A stretch of 64,000 nucleotides of DNA from Frigoriglobus tundricola. GTDB lineage: Bacteria; Planctomycetota; Planctomycetia; Gemmatales; Gemmataceae. This document shows, piece by piece, positions 42,997 through 52,238 of the stretch. Position 1 is the first letter of the stretch; the number at the start of each line of letters is the position of its first letter. Made by a program: the position numbers and the translations under genes. A model generated the notes under the pieces. That model searched no databases and was not told where the DNA came from. It saw nothing but the letters and a program-made list of their open reading frames with translations. The DNA lies in contig NZ_CP053452.2 in the NCBI RefSeq assembly GCF_013128195.2, positions 8,742,001 through 8,806,000 of the forward strand, written 5' to 3'.

Positions 42997-45030
42997 TTAC
43001 ACCTCAGCGCGGACCGTTTTGCGGAAGACAGTGTCCTCGCAGTACATCCACTCACCGCGCTTCAGCAGCTTTTCGCGCGCCGCTTCGGGCAGTTCGGGGT
43101 TGCGCAGGGCATCGAGGTTTTCTTCCAAATATTCCAGAGTCGCCGGCGCGGTGAAGCACGCGGTCACGCCCGGCGTGTTCAGCGTGTAACGGAAGCAGTC
43201 GCTCGGCCGGAACGACGGGTCGAGGAGCCTGCCGTAACAGGTGTTGTTGAAGGTGAGGATCGACGTGCCGCGTTCGATCGCGTGCGGGAACACCTCCGTT
43301 TCGGCTTTGCGGTGCGCCGCGCTGTGGCGCACCATGACGGGGTTCCAGCCGTCGAGGATCGCGTCGCGGGCGATCTCCCTATTGTGCGTCGAAAGGCCGA
43401 AAACCTGAACCAGCCCGTCGGATTTCAGCTTTTCGATGGCATCACGCACATCGGGTGTGATGCGCTGCCAGGACTGCGTCCAGAAGATCAGGAAGACGCT
43501 CAATCGTTCCAGCTTCAGGTTGCGGAGCGCACGCTCCACGTCCTTGCGAATCCGCACGGGGTCCGCCTCGAAGGTGCCTGCGAGGATGTGAATTCCGCGC
43601 CGGTCGGCGGGCGCGAGTCGCGTTACGAACCGAGTGAGGGTTGCGTAGTTCGGCTCCCAGAAGAAGAGGTTCACCCCCTGCTCCGCCGCACGCACGTAGC
43701 CTTCGACCGGCAATCCGTAATGCCCTGATACGCCCAGAGGTGACACGACCGGTCCGCCCGGCCCGAGTTGCCGCGGTCGCACGAGTATGATGGACGGCAG
43801 CGCCAGTGAGTCCGGAACTTCACGCGGTTGGGCCGGGGGTTGCCACGGCGTTTCGGGAGCGAGATTCCAGATCGGTACGCGACACATCTTCGCCGCCCGC
43901 GACAACACGAACCACGAAGTCTCCAGCGTGGGGTCATCGACGAGTTGTTTCGCCCGTTCGGGTGTGAGCGCTGCGGCCCGCGCGTACGGATGATTCGCCG
44001 GGTACGGTGGCATCGGAATGCCGTCCTCTTCGGCAAACGGTTGAAATCTCTCCTCACTGTCCGGTGCCGGTCGTGCGTCTGCCATCTGCCGGTGCGCCCA
44101 CCGCAGGGCGGCGTGCGGCAGGGCCTGCCGTGCGAGAAGACACTTTGCGACCTCTTCGGTTCGTTCGAGTTCGATCCCACGTGTGAGTGCTTCGATGACC
44201 GGTGCTGTGTCCTCTCGCGGATCGCTCAGAAGTACGATCGCATCGGCCCACTGCTCGGGGGTGCCGTCGTCGCGCAGCGCCCGCACGACCCACGCGCGCA
44301 CGCGCTCGTCGGGGTGGTTCACGAGGCGAACGAGTACACCGAGCGCGTCGCGTCGCCCACCGCGGCCGAGTTGCTCCAGGTTCCGCGCCAGCACGGCCGC
44401 GTCCCAGTCCCAGAACGGGCACCACCCACGCGGGTCGGGTTCCACTCGCGAAGGCACCGCGCCTGTCCAGCGGTAATGGAGGTAGTCTCGGAGCCGAACG
44501 GCATGCGGTTCGGGCACAAGGAGCAGTTCCAAAACGTTGTCGCGCCAGGCGGGGTCGCGGCCCCACATCTCCAGCCAGCGTGCGAGGGCGTACCGCACCC
44601 TCCAGTGCGGATCGTTCGATGCCGGTACCAATTGAGTGCGCCTTCCGCCTTCAGCGAGTGCATCGAGTGCGGCGCGGCGCACCTGCCAGAACGGGTCCGT
44701 CGTCAGCAGTCGCGACAGGTACCGGCTCGCGTCGGGCACCAGTTGCCGACGAACTGTTTCTCCCGCCGCGAAAATGCGGACACTCGCGTGCGGGCTGTTC
44801 AGAGCGCGCACAACGGTGTCGATCACCAGCGGTGACGCATCGTGTTCGAGCGCGCGCAGCGCGGCGAGAGCAACGGTTGCGCCCGCTTCCGGGTCCAGCA
44901 CCCGCTCGACGAGCGCTTCCACCTCGGCCGGCTCGGTCGTGCCACGGAGGATTTCAGCGGTCGAAGCAGCAAACTCCGAATCGAGGAGCGTGCAGGTGCG
45001 GGCCAGAGTGTGGTTGTTGGGAACGCGCAT
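42997..45030 (-). CDS. HEAT-repeat / aldo-keto reductase fusion protein
   Basis: 677 residues from ATG 45030. Residues ~1-290 are HEAT-like repeats (VALAALRALEHDASPLVI; VVRALNSPHASVRIFAAGE; PFWQVRRAALDALAEGG). A linker (290-390) leads to a C-terminal TIM barrel like aldo-keto reductases (about 400-640): GHYGLPVEGYVRAAEQGVN, HILAGTF, IEKLKSDGLVQVFGLSTHNR, and NPVMVRHSAAHRKAE. The usual catalytic tetrad (D, Y, K, H) is not clear. Fusion of a scaffold to a reductase barrel is uncommon. It is divergent from the retron-type RT gene with only 70 bases between starts. Confidence 0.82.
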   Translation of the reverse strand: MRVPNNHTLARTCTLLDSEFAASTAEILRGTTEPAEVEALVERVLDPEAGATVALAALRALEHDASPLVIDTVVRALNSPHASVRIFAAGETVRRQLVPDASRYLSRLLTTDPFWQVRRAALDALAEGGRRTQLVPASNDPHWRVRYALARWLEMWGRDPAWRDNVLELLLVPEPHAVRLRDYLHYRWTGAVPSRVEPDPRGWCPFWDWDAAVLARNLEQLGRGGRRDALGVLVRLVNHPDERVRAWVVRALRDDGTPEQWADAIVLLSDPREDTAPVIEALTRGIELERTEEVAKCLLARQALPHAALRWAHRQMADARPAPDSEERFQPFAEEDGIPMPPYPANHPYARAAALTPERAKQLVDDPTLETSWFVLSRAAKMCRVPIWNLAPETPWQPPAQPREVPDSLALPSIILVRPRQLGPGGPVVSPLGVSGHYGLPVEGYVRAAEQGVNLFFWEPNYATLTRFVTRLAPADRRGIHILAGTFEADPVRIRKDVERALRNLKLERLSVFLIFWTQSWQRITPDVRDAIEKLKSDGLVQVFGLSTHNREIARDAILDGWNPVMVRHSAAHRKAETEVFPHAIERGTSILTFNNTCYGRLLDPSFRPSDCFRYTLNTPGVTACFTAPATLEYLEENLDALRNPELPEAAREKLLKRGEWMYCEDTVFRKTVRAEV

Positions 45031-45100
45031 CGGAGCTTGAGATACGGTGGGGAGTGGGCTACCTTCTACATCACTTGTACGCGGTTCTCGGGGCATCGCA

Positions 45101-46651
45101 ATGTCCGCTTCTCCATCGCCCCCGGCGTGGCTCCTCCTGCCGCTGCCGGCCAACGCCGCCCATGACGCCGCGCTCCTCGCTTCGGTCGAGGAACATTGCA
45201 CGAAGCTCCCGCGCGACTTCGCGAAGCTCCAGAAAGCACTCGAGCGCGTGCGCTACCTCGCGAGCTACGAACCGGCGGTAAACCGGGCGAATGCACTTGT
45301 GTGGGAGCAGTTCGAAGCGCTGTTGTCCGCCCCCGAGGGCCGCGACCGGATCGCGCTCGTGGGGTACGCGCGGAACCACATGCCCGTCCGCGCTCTGGCT
45401 CGCGTCTTGCGCCGGCTCGCCAAAGACCCGGACATGACGGTGCGGGGCCAGATCGCGTACCTCATTAAACGATCCAAAATCCGGGAGGTTGCCCTCCCCG
45501 CAAAAAAGGACGGCGACTGGAACCCGACGGGCTGGATGCTCCCGGCCGAGCGCGGCCGGCCGTCGCGGATCACGCGGCACAAGACGGGCAAGAGCGTTCA
45601 GGCGCGCACGGGCGTTCCGCTGCTCGCGAAACTCGCCCAGTTGCGGGCGCTGCTGAACATCAAATCGCCGAAGCAACTCGGGTACTTCCTGCTCGCCAGC
45701 GACTACAAGAACGGACCGTACACGACCCACGTGATCCCCAAGCGCGACGGCAGCGACCGCAAGATCTGTGCCCCCAAGAAGCAACTGAAGTGGGTGCAGA
45801 AACAGATCCTCAAGCACATCCTGAGCAAAGTGCCGCCGCACCCCGCCGCGCACGGGTTCGTCAACGGGCGCTCCACGGTCAGCAACGCCACGCCGCACGT
45901 CGGTGCGGAACTCGTCGTCAAGTTCGACCTGAAGGACTTCTTCCCGACCGTCCACTTCTTCCGCGTCATGGGCCTATTCGCGAGTATCGGCTACCCGGTC
46001 GGCAACTGCATGTTCGGCACCGACGACGACTCGAACCAGATCGCGCCCGTTCTCGCCCGGCTGTGCTGCTACACCCCGAACCCGAAACTGTGGGGCAGCG
46101 CGACACTCCCGCAGGGCGCGCCCACGTCGCCCGCGGTGTCGAACCTCGTGTGCCGGCGGCTCGATGCCCGACTGGCGGGTCTGGCCGAAGCGAACAAGGG
46201 CACGTACACGCGCTACGCCGACGACCTCACGTTCTCCTTTAAAAGCGCCGAGGGGATGAAACTGGGCCGGTTCCGGTGGTGGGTCGATCAGGTGTGCCAG
46301 CAGGAGGGGTTCACCGTCAACCAGCAGAAGTTCCGCGTGATCCGCAGCTCCCAGCGCCAGGTGGTGACCGGCATCGTGGTGAACGCCGGGCTGCGCGTGC
46401 CGCGCGAGTTGCGCCGCGAGCTGCGCGCGATCGTCCACAACTGCGAGAAGCAGGGGGTCGAGTCGCAGGCCGCACGGCACCCGAACTTTGGGGGAAACGT
46501 CGGGGCGTTCACTCAGTACCTCCGCGGGATCGCGGCGTACCTGAACATGGTGCAACCGGACCACGGCGCCGCCCTGCTCCGGCGTGTGAACGAACTGCTC
46601 GGCCCGGCCGCCGACGCAGACGACGCCGAAGCGAAAGGCGGTGGCGCGTGA
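45101..46651 (+). CDS. Retron-type reverse transcriptase
   Basis: 516 residues from ATG 45101; an in-frame GTG at 45047 would add 18. The N-terminal ~190 residues are an extra helical region. The RT core carries retron hallmarks: NATPH in VSNATPHVG (the N-A-x-x-H region X), motif A FDLKDFFPTV with D276, LPQGAPTSPAVSN in motif B, RYADDLTFS with Y372 to D375, and VVTGIVVN (the V-T-G region Y). It should copy a structured RNA (msr-msd) into a hybrid molecule. There is little room for that RNA upstream because the opposite gene starts at 45030. The stop overlaps the start of the FGE-like gene by four bases, so the two are made together. Confidence 0.9.
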   Translation: MSASPSPPAWLLLPLPANAAHDAALLASVEEHCTKLPRDFAKLQKALERVRYLASYEPAVNRANALVWEQFEALLSAPEGRDRIALVGYARNHMPVRALARVLRRLAKDPDMTVRGQIAYLIKRSKIREVALPAKKDGDWNPTGWMLPAERGRPSRITRHKTGKSVQARTGVPLLAKLAQLRALLNIKSPKQLGYFLLASDYKNGPYTTHVIPKRDGSDRKICAPKKQLKWVQKQILKHILSKVPPHPAAHGFVNGRSTVSNATPHVGAELVVKFDLKDFFPTVHFFRVMGLFASIGYPVGNCMFGTDDDSNQIAPVLARLCCYTPNPKLWGSATLPQGAPTSPAVSNLVCRRLDARLAGLAEANKGTYTRYADDLTFSFKSAEGMKLGRFRWWVDQVCQQEGFTVNQQKFRVIRSSQRQVVTGIVVNAGLRVPRELRRELRAIVHNCEKQGVESQAARHPNFGGNVGAFTQYLRGIAAYLNMVQPDHGAALLRRVNELLGPAADADDAEAKGGGA

Positions 46652-47652
46652 ACCCCGAAGACGATGGTGACGCGGCCGACCCGAGCGACCCGGCCCGGTT
46701 CCCGTCCGCAAAAGTGATCGTGGCCCTTGAGGCGTTGACGAAGCAACCTGCCGACTCGGCCCGCGCCGCAGCCGCCTGGCGGCTCGTCACCGGCGCCGCG
46801 GCGAACCCGGACTTCCACGCGGTGCTGGACTACGCCCGCGAACACGACCTCGTGTTGCCGTGCGAACAAACCGACGCGGCCGCAGCGAACCTCACGTGGA
46901 CGAACCCGATCGACGGGTCGGAGATGGTATGGATCCCGCCCGGCCCGTTCGTCTACGGCACGCACGGGGCGACCGGCGAGTGTGCGGGCTTCTCGCTCGG
47001 GCGGTGGCCGGTTACCAATGAACAGTTCGCCAAACACAACAGAGAAGCTGCGTACCAGCCGCCGACGCGGCACGCAAGCAACGAGCAGTTCCTGAGCCAC
47101 TGGGGGGCGTTTTCGCGCGACTGGGCGTACCTCTCCGAACCGGACGAGATACGGAACCATCCGGTCACCTATGTCTCCCTGTTCGACGCGCTGGCGTACT
47201 GCCTGTGGGCCGGGATGACGCTCCCAACCGAATGGATGTGGGAGAAGGCGGCCCGTGGCACCGATGGTCGGCCGTACCCGTGGGGAGAGGGCGGCTACGG
47301 GAGCGAAAAGCTGGCGCACGTGGGCAAGACGGGCACCTGCGAGGTGGGGAAGTTCGCCCACGTTCGCTCGCCGTACGGGTGCGAAGAGTTGATCGGCAAC
47401 GTGTCGGAGTGGTGCTTTCCGATGCCGCCGAAATCCGGGGTCGGAGCGTTCCCCCCGCCGACAGCCAACTTCGGCCCTATACCGGAAGCGAACGGACCGG
47501 CCGTATATGCGGTCGTCCGCGGGGCGTGCTTCCTGCGCGAGAGTGTGACCGCGATGCGAGCCAGCCACCGCCGGAACCTGGCGGTGACCCGCCGGAACCA
47601 GTGGGTCGGGTTCCGGCCCGCGTGCCTGTTACCCGTCCGACCGGCCGTTTGA
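46648..47652 (+). CDS. FGE/SUMF1-fold (formylglycine-generating-like) protein coupled to the RT
   Basis: 334 residues from GTG 46648, overlapping the RT stop (GTGA). Residues 1-80 are helical and unrecognised. Residues ~90-330 are an FGE-sulfatase domain of the C-type-lectin-like fold: EMVWIPPGPFVYGT, WPVTNEQFAKHN, HPVTYVSLFDALAYCLWAGM, LPTEWMWEKAARGTDGRPYP, ELIGNVSEWC and a C-terminal NQWVGFRPAC. The two active-site cysteines of true FGE are not both present (only GAC in VVRGACFLRE), so it is more likely a binding module than an enzyme. The C-terminal variable-looking region has no obvious adenine bias. Likely partner or effector of the retron-type RT. Confidence 0.88.
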   Translation: MNPEDDGDAADPSDPARFPSAKVIVALEALTKQPADSARAAAAWRLVTGAAANPDFHAVLDYAREHDLVLPCEQTDAAAANLTWTNPIDGSEMVWIPPGPFVYGTHGATGECAGFSLGRWPVTNEQFAKHNREAAYQPPTRHASNEQFLSHWGAFSRDWAYLSEPDEIRNHPVTYVSLFDALAYCLWAGMTLPTEWMWEKAARGTDGRPYPWGEGGYGSEKLAHVGKTGTCEVGKFAHVRSPYGCEELIGNVSEWCFPMPPKSGVGAFPPPTANFGPIPEANGPAVYAVVRGACFLRESVTAMRASHRRNLAVTRRNQWVGFRPACLLPVRPAV

Positions 47653-47677
47653 GGCGGTCCGAGGCGCGGCGATCGGA

Positions 47678-47798
47678 AAGAGGCCACGGATAGGACGAAC
47701 GCAGACCAGAAAAACGAATTCAACTCTTCTTTGATCTGCGTCCGCCCGTCCCATCCGTGGCCTCTTCGGGGTCGACCTCAGCGACCGACGAGGTCGAC
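47678..47798. terminator. Two hairpins between the FGE-like gene and a convergent gene
   Basis: The first spans 47678-47767: AAGAGGCCACGGAT pairs with ATCCGTGGCCTCTT, and inner GACGAACGCAGA with TCTGCGTCCGCCCGTC imperfectly; its right side shares TTGATCTGCGT with the hairpin at 23973-24044. The second pairs GTCGACCTC (47771-47779) with GAGGTCGAC (47790-47798). Most likely a shared terminator of the convergent genes. If the retron RNA lies downstream of the RT, this is a possible site. Confidence 0.6.
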
Positions 47799-47814
47799 GA
47801 GGCTGGCTCCATCT

Positions 47815-48369
47815 TTAAGCAACTTTTACAAGCGGCTCAGTGGTGCCGGCGCCGGGCGCCTTAAGGACGTGCGGAGCCGACCCCGAACCGGTCTCACACC
47901 ACGCGATCACCGCGGTGAGTTCGCGAATCGCGCCGGCGGTGTCCTCGACCGGCGCCCCCCGTTCGACTATGGTCGTGCCGAGACGGGTCGCGATCCGGTC
48001 CGCGAGGCGGTGCGCTTTCGCGATCAGGTGCGCCGGGCACGCCGCCGTTTCCGCGCGGAGGAGGACGGCCCGCGCGGTCCGGCACCACTCGCCGAGCCTG
48101 TCCGGGGTGTTCAGCGTCGTCTCGGACACGGGGGCGGTGCGGTACTGAGTGGTGTACGCCGCCTGCCGGCTCCGGAACGCTTCATACGCCTTCTGCCGGT
48201 TCTGGAGGGCCGTCGGGGTGCCGTCGCCCCCGCGGGACGGTTCGCCGCGGAGGTTCTCCCAACGGGCCTGGGCATCGATCACTGCCGCCAGCTCCGCGGC
48301 CTGAACGGGTGCCAGTTGTTCTGCGGTGCGCTCGGTAATCTGAGACACGTTGCGCCTGCCTTCGAGCAT
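47815..48369 (-). CDS. Hypothetical helical protein
   Basis: 184 residues from ATG 48369; an in-frame start at 48447 would add 26. Mainly helical: ITERTAEQLAPVQAAELAAV and RQAAYTTQYRTA, with AHLIAKAHRLADRIATRLG later. No signal peptide, membrane segment or known motif. Its 3' end faces the RT operon. I do not recognise the family. Confidence 0.6.
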   Translation of the reverse strand: MLEGRRNVSQITERTAEQLAPVQAAELAAVIDAQARWENLRGEPSRGGDGTPTALQNRQKAYEAFRSRQAAYTTQYRTAPVSETTLNTPDRLGEWCRTARAVLLRAETAACPAHLIAKAHRLADRIATRLGTTIVERGAPVEDTAGAIRELTAVIAWCETGSGSAPHVLKAPGAGTTEPLVKVA

Positions 48370-48691
48370 GGACGAATTGGGTTCTGATGGCGTTATCGGC
48401 CCGACCGGTCGGCCGAGTTGACCACGAGACGCATCATGCGGCGACAAGTCCGCTCCGCCCGAACGCGCATCCGGAACTGCCCTTCCGGGCGGGCGGGTGT
48501 CCCGGCGCCGAGCCTTCGGTCGCAGATATTTACGAGAATCGAAACGAGCCGGGAGCGGGTGAACCCGCGCCTCCCAACGAGGCCCGCCGGCTCACTGTCG
48601 GTCGCGGCTCGATGAAAGCTGACACACTCCCGGCCGCGTGCTGGGCGCAGTGGCGAAGGTGGATCGAAGCGAGCGCCCAAGGACGCACCTG
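48370..48691. other. Intergenic region
   Basis: About 320 bases between the hypothetical gene (whose promoter it must contain) and the 3' end of the histidine kinase gene. A short AT-rich tract lies near 48528-48545. No gene or strong hairpin is seen. Confidence 0.4.
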
Positions 48692-51600
48692 CTACGCGAT
48701 AATCGAAGGCAACCGGATCGGAGTTGCGGAAGTGGGCGTGCGGCGCGGACCGGAGGCCGGTTGGTCCCGGAGTACCGCGTCCACGGCCTGGAGCAGCTCG
48801 GTGGGGCGGTAGGGCTTCTTGACGAACCCGGCCATCGACTGCTTTTCCAGATCCGAGAGCTGTTCGACCGCGTACCCGCTGACAAACAACACCCGGACCG
48901 CGGGGTTCAGGGTCAAGAGCTGACGGAACGCCTCGTGGCCGGACAGAACCGGCATCGTCAGATCGAGGATCACCAGATCGATGGCGTCCCGTTGAGCGGC
49001 GTAGGTTTCGAGTGCCTGCTGACCGTCTGCGGCCTGGAGGACGCGATAGCCGCGCCCCTGGAGCGCCGCCGCGGCGAGGTTGCGGATCATCTCCTCGTCG
49101 TCGACGACGAGAACCGTTCCCTTTCCCGTTGGGACTTGCGTTGCCGGCGCCGCGTCCGGCGGAAGGGCCGGCGCGCCGGCGAGCCGCGGCAAATAAATAT
49201 CGAACCGCGTTCCCGCGCCGACTTCGGACCGGCAGTCGATCCACCCCTTGTGCTGGCGGACGATGGCGAACACCATCGCCAGCCCGAGCCCGGTCCCCTT
49301 TCCGACCTCCTTCGTCGTGAAGAACGGTTCGTAGATGCGGGCCTTGACCTCCGGTGTCATACCGGCGCCCGTATCGGTCACCCGCAGGCGGACGTAATCG
49401 CCGGGTCGGGCCGAGGACCCGTGCGGGAGCCGGACCTCGGCGTCCCCGACACAGGCCGTTTCGACCAGGATCCTCCCGGCCCCCGTGATGGCGTCGCGGG
49501 CGTTCAAGCACAGGTTCATCAGCACCTGGGTGAGCTGCGTCGGGTCGGCCCGGACCGGCCAGAGGTCGGGCGCGAGGGCGGTTTCGAGCCGGATCAGCGG
49601 ATCGATCGTCCGCTGCAACAGGGCGACCACCTCGGTCGCGAGCGCGTTCAAAGAGGTCGGGCGCCAGTCGAGCTGGTGCCGCCGGGAGAACCCGAGCAGC
49701 CGCTGGGTCAGCGCGGCGGCCCGCACGGTGGCGCCCTGCGCGGCCGTGGCCAGTTCGCGCTGGGGGGCGTCCGGGGCCGACTGGGTCAGTAGCACGTCCA
49801 GGTTGCCGAGGATCACGGTGAGCAGGTTGTTGAAGTCGTGCGCGATCCCGCCCGCGAGTTGGCCGATGGCGTCCATCTTGCTGGCCTGGTGAACGTGTTC
49901 CTCCAGGCGCCGCTGCTCGGTCACGTCCCAACAGATGCCGAGGACGCCGACGGTCGCGCCCGACGCGTCCCGAACGGGCGTGAGGACCCGCCGGACGCTG
50001 GTGCGCCGGCCGGCGGCCACCTCCTCGTTTTCGCTCTCGACGCTCGCGCCGGTCGTCAGGACGGCGTGTACCTCGTCGGCGTGGCTGGTGGCCCGGACCG
50101 GGTCGAACAGGTCCGCCTCGGTCGCGCCGACGATCTCGGCCTCGGTGCGGCCGAGCCCGCGGCAGAACGGGGCGTTCGCGGCGACGAACCGGTGGTCCCG
50201 GTCCTGAAGGAACACGCCCTGCCCCAGGTTCTCGATGAGCGTCCGGTACTTCCCCTCGCTCTGCCGCATGGCGCGCTCGGCCTGTTCGCGCTCGCGCACC
50301 TCGTTCTCGAGGGCCGACGTGCGGGAGCGCGCGGTCTGTGCCAGGTGCACGGCGAGCGCGAGGAGCGCGGTCATCAGCAAGCCGATCAGGAGCGAGAGCT
50401 TGGGCAGCGACAGGCTCTCGCGGGCCAGCACGTCCTGTGTGGGCCAGACCGAGAGGCGCCAGTCCAGCCCCCGAAAGGTAAAGGGGAGCGTCTGGCCCCA
50501 CCGCTCCTGCGCCGCGGTGTCGGACGAGTAGCGGCCGAACAACAGTTCGCCCCGGTCGGTGAGGGTGACGGCGTACCCGGGTCCCGCGTTCGTGTTGATC
50601 AGCGACTCAAAGAAGTTCTGGAGCCGGAACACGGCCACCAGCCCGCCGGCGGCCGTGCCCGGGCGGTGCGGCGCGAAGATCAGGAGCACGCGTGCCCCGC
50701 GCCAGCTCGACCGCGGCGCCCGGAGCACTACCGTGCGCCCCGCCAGAACCGCATCGGCCAACTGGGCGCCGGTGTTGAATTCGCTCAGCGCCTGGGGCGG
50801 CCCCGGCTGCGACTCGATCCAGGTGACCCCGCCCGCCGCGTCGATCCGCGCCACGCCCAGCGCGCCGGGCATCTGCCCCACGTACGAACCAACGTCCAAC
50901 TTGACCTGTTCCGGCGGCTTCGTGAACGAACCCGCAGCCAGGTCCTCGACCTGATGAATCTCGTACCCGAGACGTTCCAGAGCCAGGCGCCGGAGGTGTG
51001 CGGTTTCGAACTGGACCTGCCGCTGGATGCGCCGGCCCTGGTCGGCGTTAAGTGCCGCCCAGAGGAGAAAGGTGATGACGATGCCGAGCAGCCCGACCGC
51101 GGCCGGGACCGCGCGGCCGAGTGTGAACGACGGGAACCCGGCCCAGAACCCGCAGGCCAGGAGCGCGAGGCCGGCAACTCCGACCCCGACCCCGCCCAGG
51201 ACGGAGGGGCCGCCGTGGACGGGGAGCCCGGAGGTGGTATTGGCCGTGGCCAGGTAGACCGCCCCACCGGCGACCAGCAGCGCGCCGACGAACGGGGCCA
51301 GAACGACCCCCGCAACGGTCCGAACGGTCGCAATCGCGACCGCCGCGAGCAAAAAGCCGATCCCGAGACCCGGCCCGACGCCGCCCGGCGGGTACGCATC
51401 GCCCGCCGGCTCGAGCGCCCAACGGTCGAGCCGGAGCCCGACCGGGAGCACGTTCGCCGTCACGACCAGAACCCCGATCAGCCCGAGTGCCGCGGCCAGC
51501 CCGTTTGTCGTGCGGACCCGACCGGTGGCGAGCGCGCGGTAGGCGCCACCCCAGAACAGGAACCCGATCGCGCCGGTGTAGTGCAGCGGGGCCAGGGTGG

Positions 51601-51760
51601 CGACGAATTGCAAGAGTTCCGGTTCGCCGCACGCCCACGTCAGGGCGACGGCCCCTCCGAGAGCGAGTAGTACGCTCCCGCACGCGGTCAGCACCCCGTG
51701 GCACCCCGTTCGCGGCCGAACGGAGCGACGCGGGCTCGGATTCGTGCCCGGCGTCGTCAT
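48692..51760 (-). CDS. Hybrid sensor histidine kinase with membrane sensor, PAS, kinase and receiver
   Basis: 1022 residues from ATG 51760. About eight membrane helices lie in residues 20-240, followed by an extracytoplasmic sensor region resembling CHASE-type domains (about 250-445) closed by another membrane helix (about 465-490). A PAS domain follows (SEGKYRTLIENLGQGVFLQD), then HisKA with H641 in AHDFNNLLTVI, HATPase with N box NLCLNARDAI and GxG motifs, and a C-terminal receiver with D933 in VILDLTMPVLSG. It can thus phosphorylate its own receiver. The start overlaps the stop of the lipoprotein gene by four bases, so the kinase is the third gene of an operon with a DUF1559 protein and a lipoprotein. 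Confidence 0.92.
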   Translation of the reverse strand: MTTPGTNPSPRRSVRPRTGCHGVLTACGSVLLALGGAVALTWACGEPELLQFVATLAPLHYTGAIGFLFWGGAYRALATGRVRTTNGLAAALGLIGVLVVTANVLPVGLRLDRWALEPAGDAYPPGGVGPGLGIGFLLAAVAIATVRTVAGVVLAPFVGALLVAGGAVYLATANTTSGLPVHGGPSVLGGVGVGVAGLALLACGFWAGFPSFTLGRAVPAAVGLLGIVITFLLWAALNADQGRRIQRQVQFETAHLRRLALERLGYEIHQVEDLAAGSFTKPPEQVKLDVGSYVGQMPGALGVARIDAAGGVTWIESQPGPPQALSEFNTGAQLADAVLAGRTVVLRAPRSSWRGARVLLIFAPHRPGTAAGGLVAVFRLQNFFESLINTNAGPGYAVTLTDRGELLFGRYSSDTAAQERWGQTLPFTFRGLDWRLSVWPTQDVLARESLSLPKLSLLIGLLMTALLALAVHLAQTARSRTSALENEVREREQAERAMRQSEGKYRTLIENLGQGVFLQDRDHRFVAANAPFCRGLGRTEAEIVGATEADLFDPVRATSHADEVHAVLTTGASVESENEEVAAGRRTSVRRVLTPVRDASGATVGVLGICWDVTEQRRLEEHVHQASKMDAIGQLAGGIAHDFNNLLTVILGNLDVLLTQSAPDAPQRELATAAQGATVRAAALTQRLLGFSRRHQLDWRPTSLNALATEVVALLQRTIDPLIRLETALAPDLWPVRADPTQLTQVLMNLCLNARDAITGAGRILVETACVGDAEVRLPHGSSARPGDYVRLRVTDTGAGMTPEVKARIYEPFFTTKEVGKGTGLGLAMVFAIVRQHKGWIDCRSEVGAGTRFDIYLPRLAGAPALPPDAAPATQVPTGKGTVLVVDDEEMIRNLAAAALQGRGYRVLQAADGQQALETYAAQRDAIDLVILDLTMPVLSGHEAFRQLLTLNPAVRVLFVSGYAVEQLSDLEKQSMAGFVKKPYRPTELLQAVDAVLRDQPASGPRRTPTSATPIRLPSIIA

Positions 51761-52206
51761 GGTTTGAGATCGATATCGTAAGTGACTTGCCCGCGGTCGA
51801 CGCTCACCGACAACCCGGACTCCTCCGGGAGCGCGTAGCGCGGGGGGATCGCGACCCGGGGCGCGCCCGCAGTCCCGACGGCCGGCGCGATCGGCCCGCC
51901 GTACGACGGCGGCAGGTTCTGTTTGAGTTGCAGCCCTTCGGGCACCCGCGAGGGGGCCTGAACCGTCACAATGGCAGTCCCGGACGGCACGTTCGGGATG
52001 GTGTACGTGCCGTCCGGACCGATGATCCCGCGGGCGATCTGCTTGTCGGCACAGTAAACGACGACCGAACCGCCCGCGACCGGTCGCCCGCGGAAGGTCA
52101 CCGTGCCCCCGACGGTCGAGGTTCGGGACGCGCACCCGCCGGCCAACAGGGCGACCCCCGCGACGAAGCAAGCGCTCCGAACGGCCTCGCGACTCCGGCG
52201 CGACAT
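51757..52206 (-). CDS. Lipoprotein with carboxypeptidase-regulatory-like domain
   Basis: 149 residues from ATG 52206 with ribosome binding site CAGGAG. The lipobox LLAGGC places the lipidated Cys near residue 25. The rest is a beta-sandwich of the transthyretin/carboxypeptidase regulatory type: VGGTVTFRGRPVAGGSVVVY and GPDGTYTIPNVPSG. Such small lipoproteins often follow DUF1559 genes in planctomycetes, as here (32 bases). It is probably anchored to a membrane facing the periplasm. Function unknown. Confidence 0.88.
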   Translation of the reverse strand: MSRRSREAVRSACFVAGVALLAGGCASRTSTVGGTVTFRGRPVAGGSVVVYCADKQIARGIIGPDGTYTIPNVPSGTAIVTVQAPSRVPEGLQLKQNLPPSYGGPIAPAVGTAGAPRVAIPPRYALPEESGLSVSVDRGQVTYDIDLKP

Positions 52207-52238
52207 GAGGGAACTCCTGGGGCGGCAGTGGGGGAACG

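Noticed and set aside
46648-47652. Diversity-generating retroelement (RT plus variable lectin-fold protein)
   Set aside because: The RT has retron-type QGxxxSP and N-A-x-x-H/V-T-G regions rather than the SQ motif of DGR RTs, and I found no template repeat resembling the 3' end of the FGE-like gene near the RT.
49838-51670. Plus-strand 610-codon frame opposite the histidine kinase
   Set aside because: Antisense shadow of a well-supported kinase gene.
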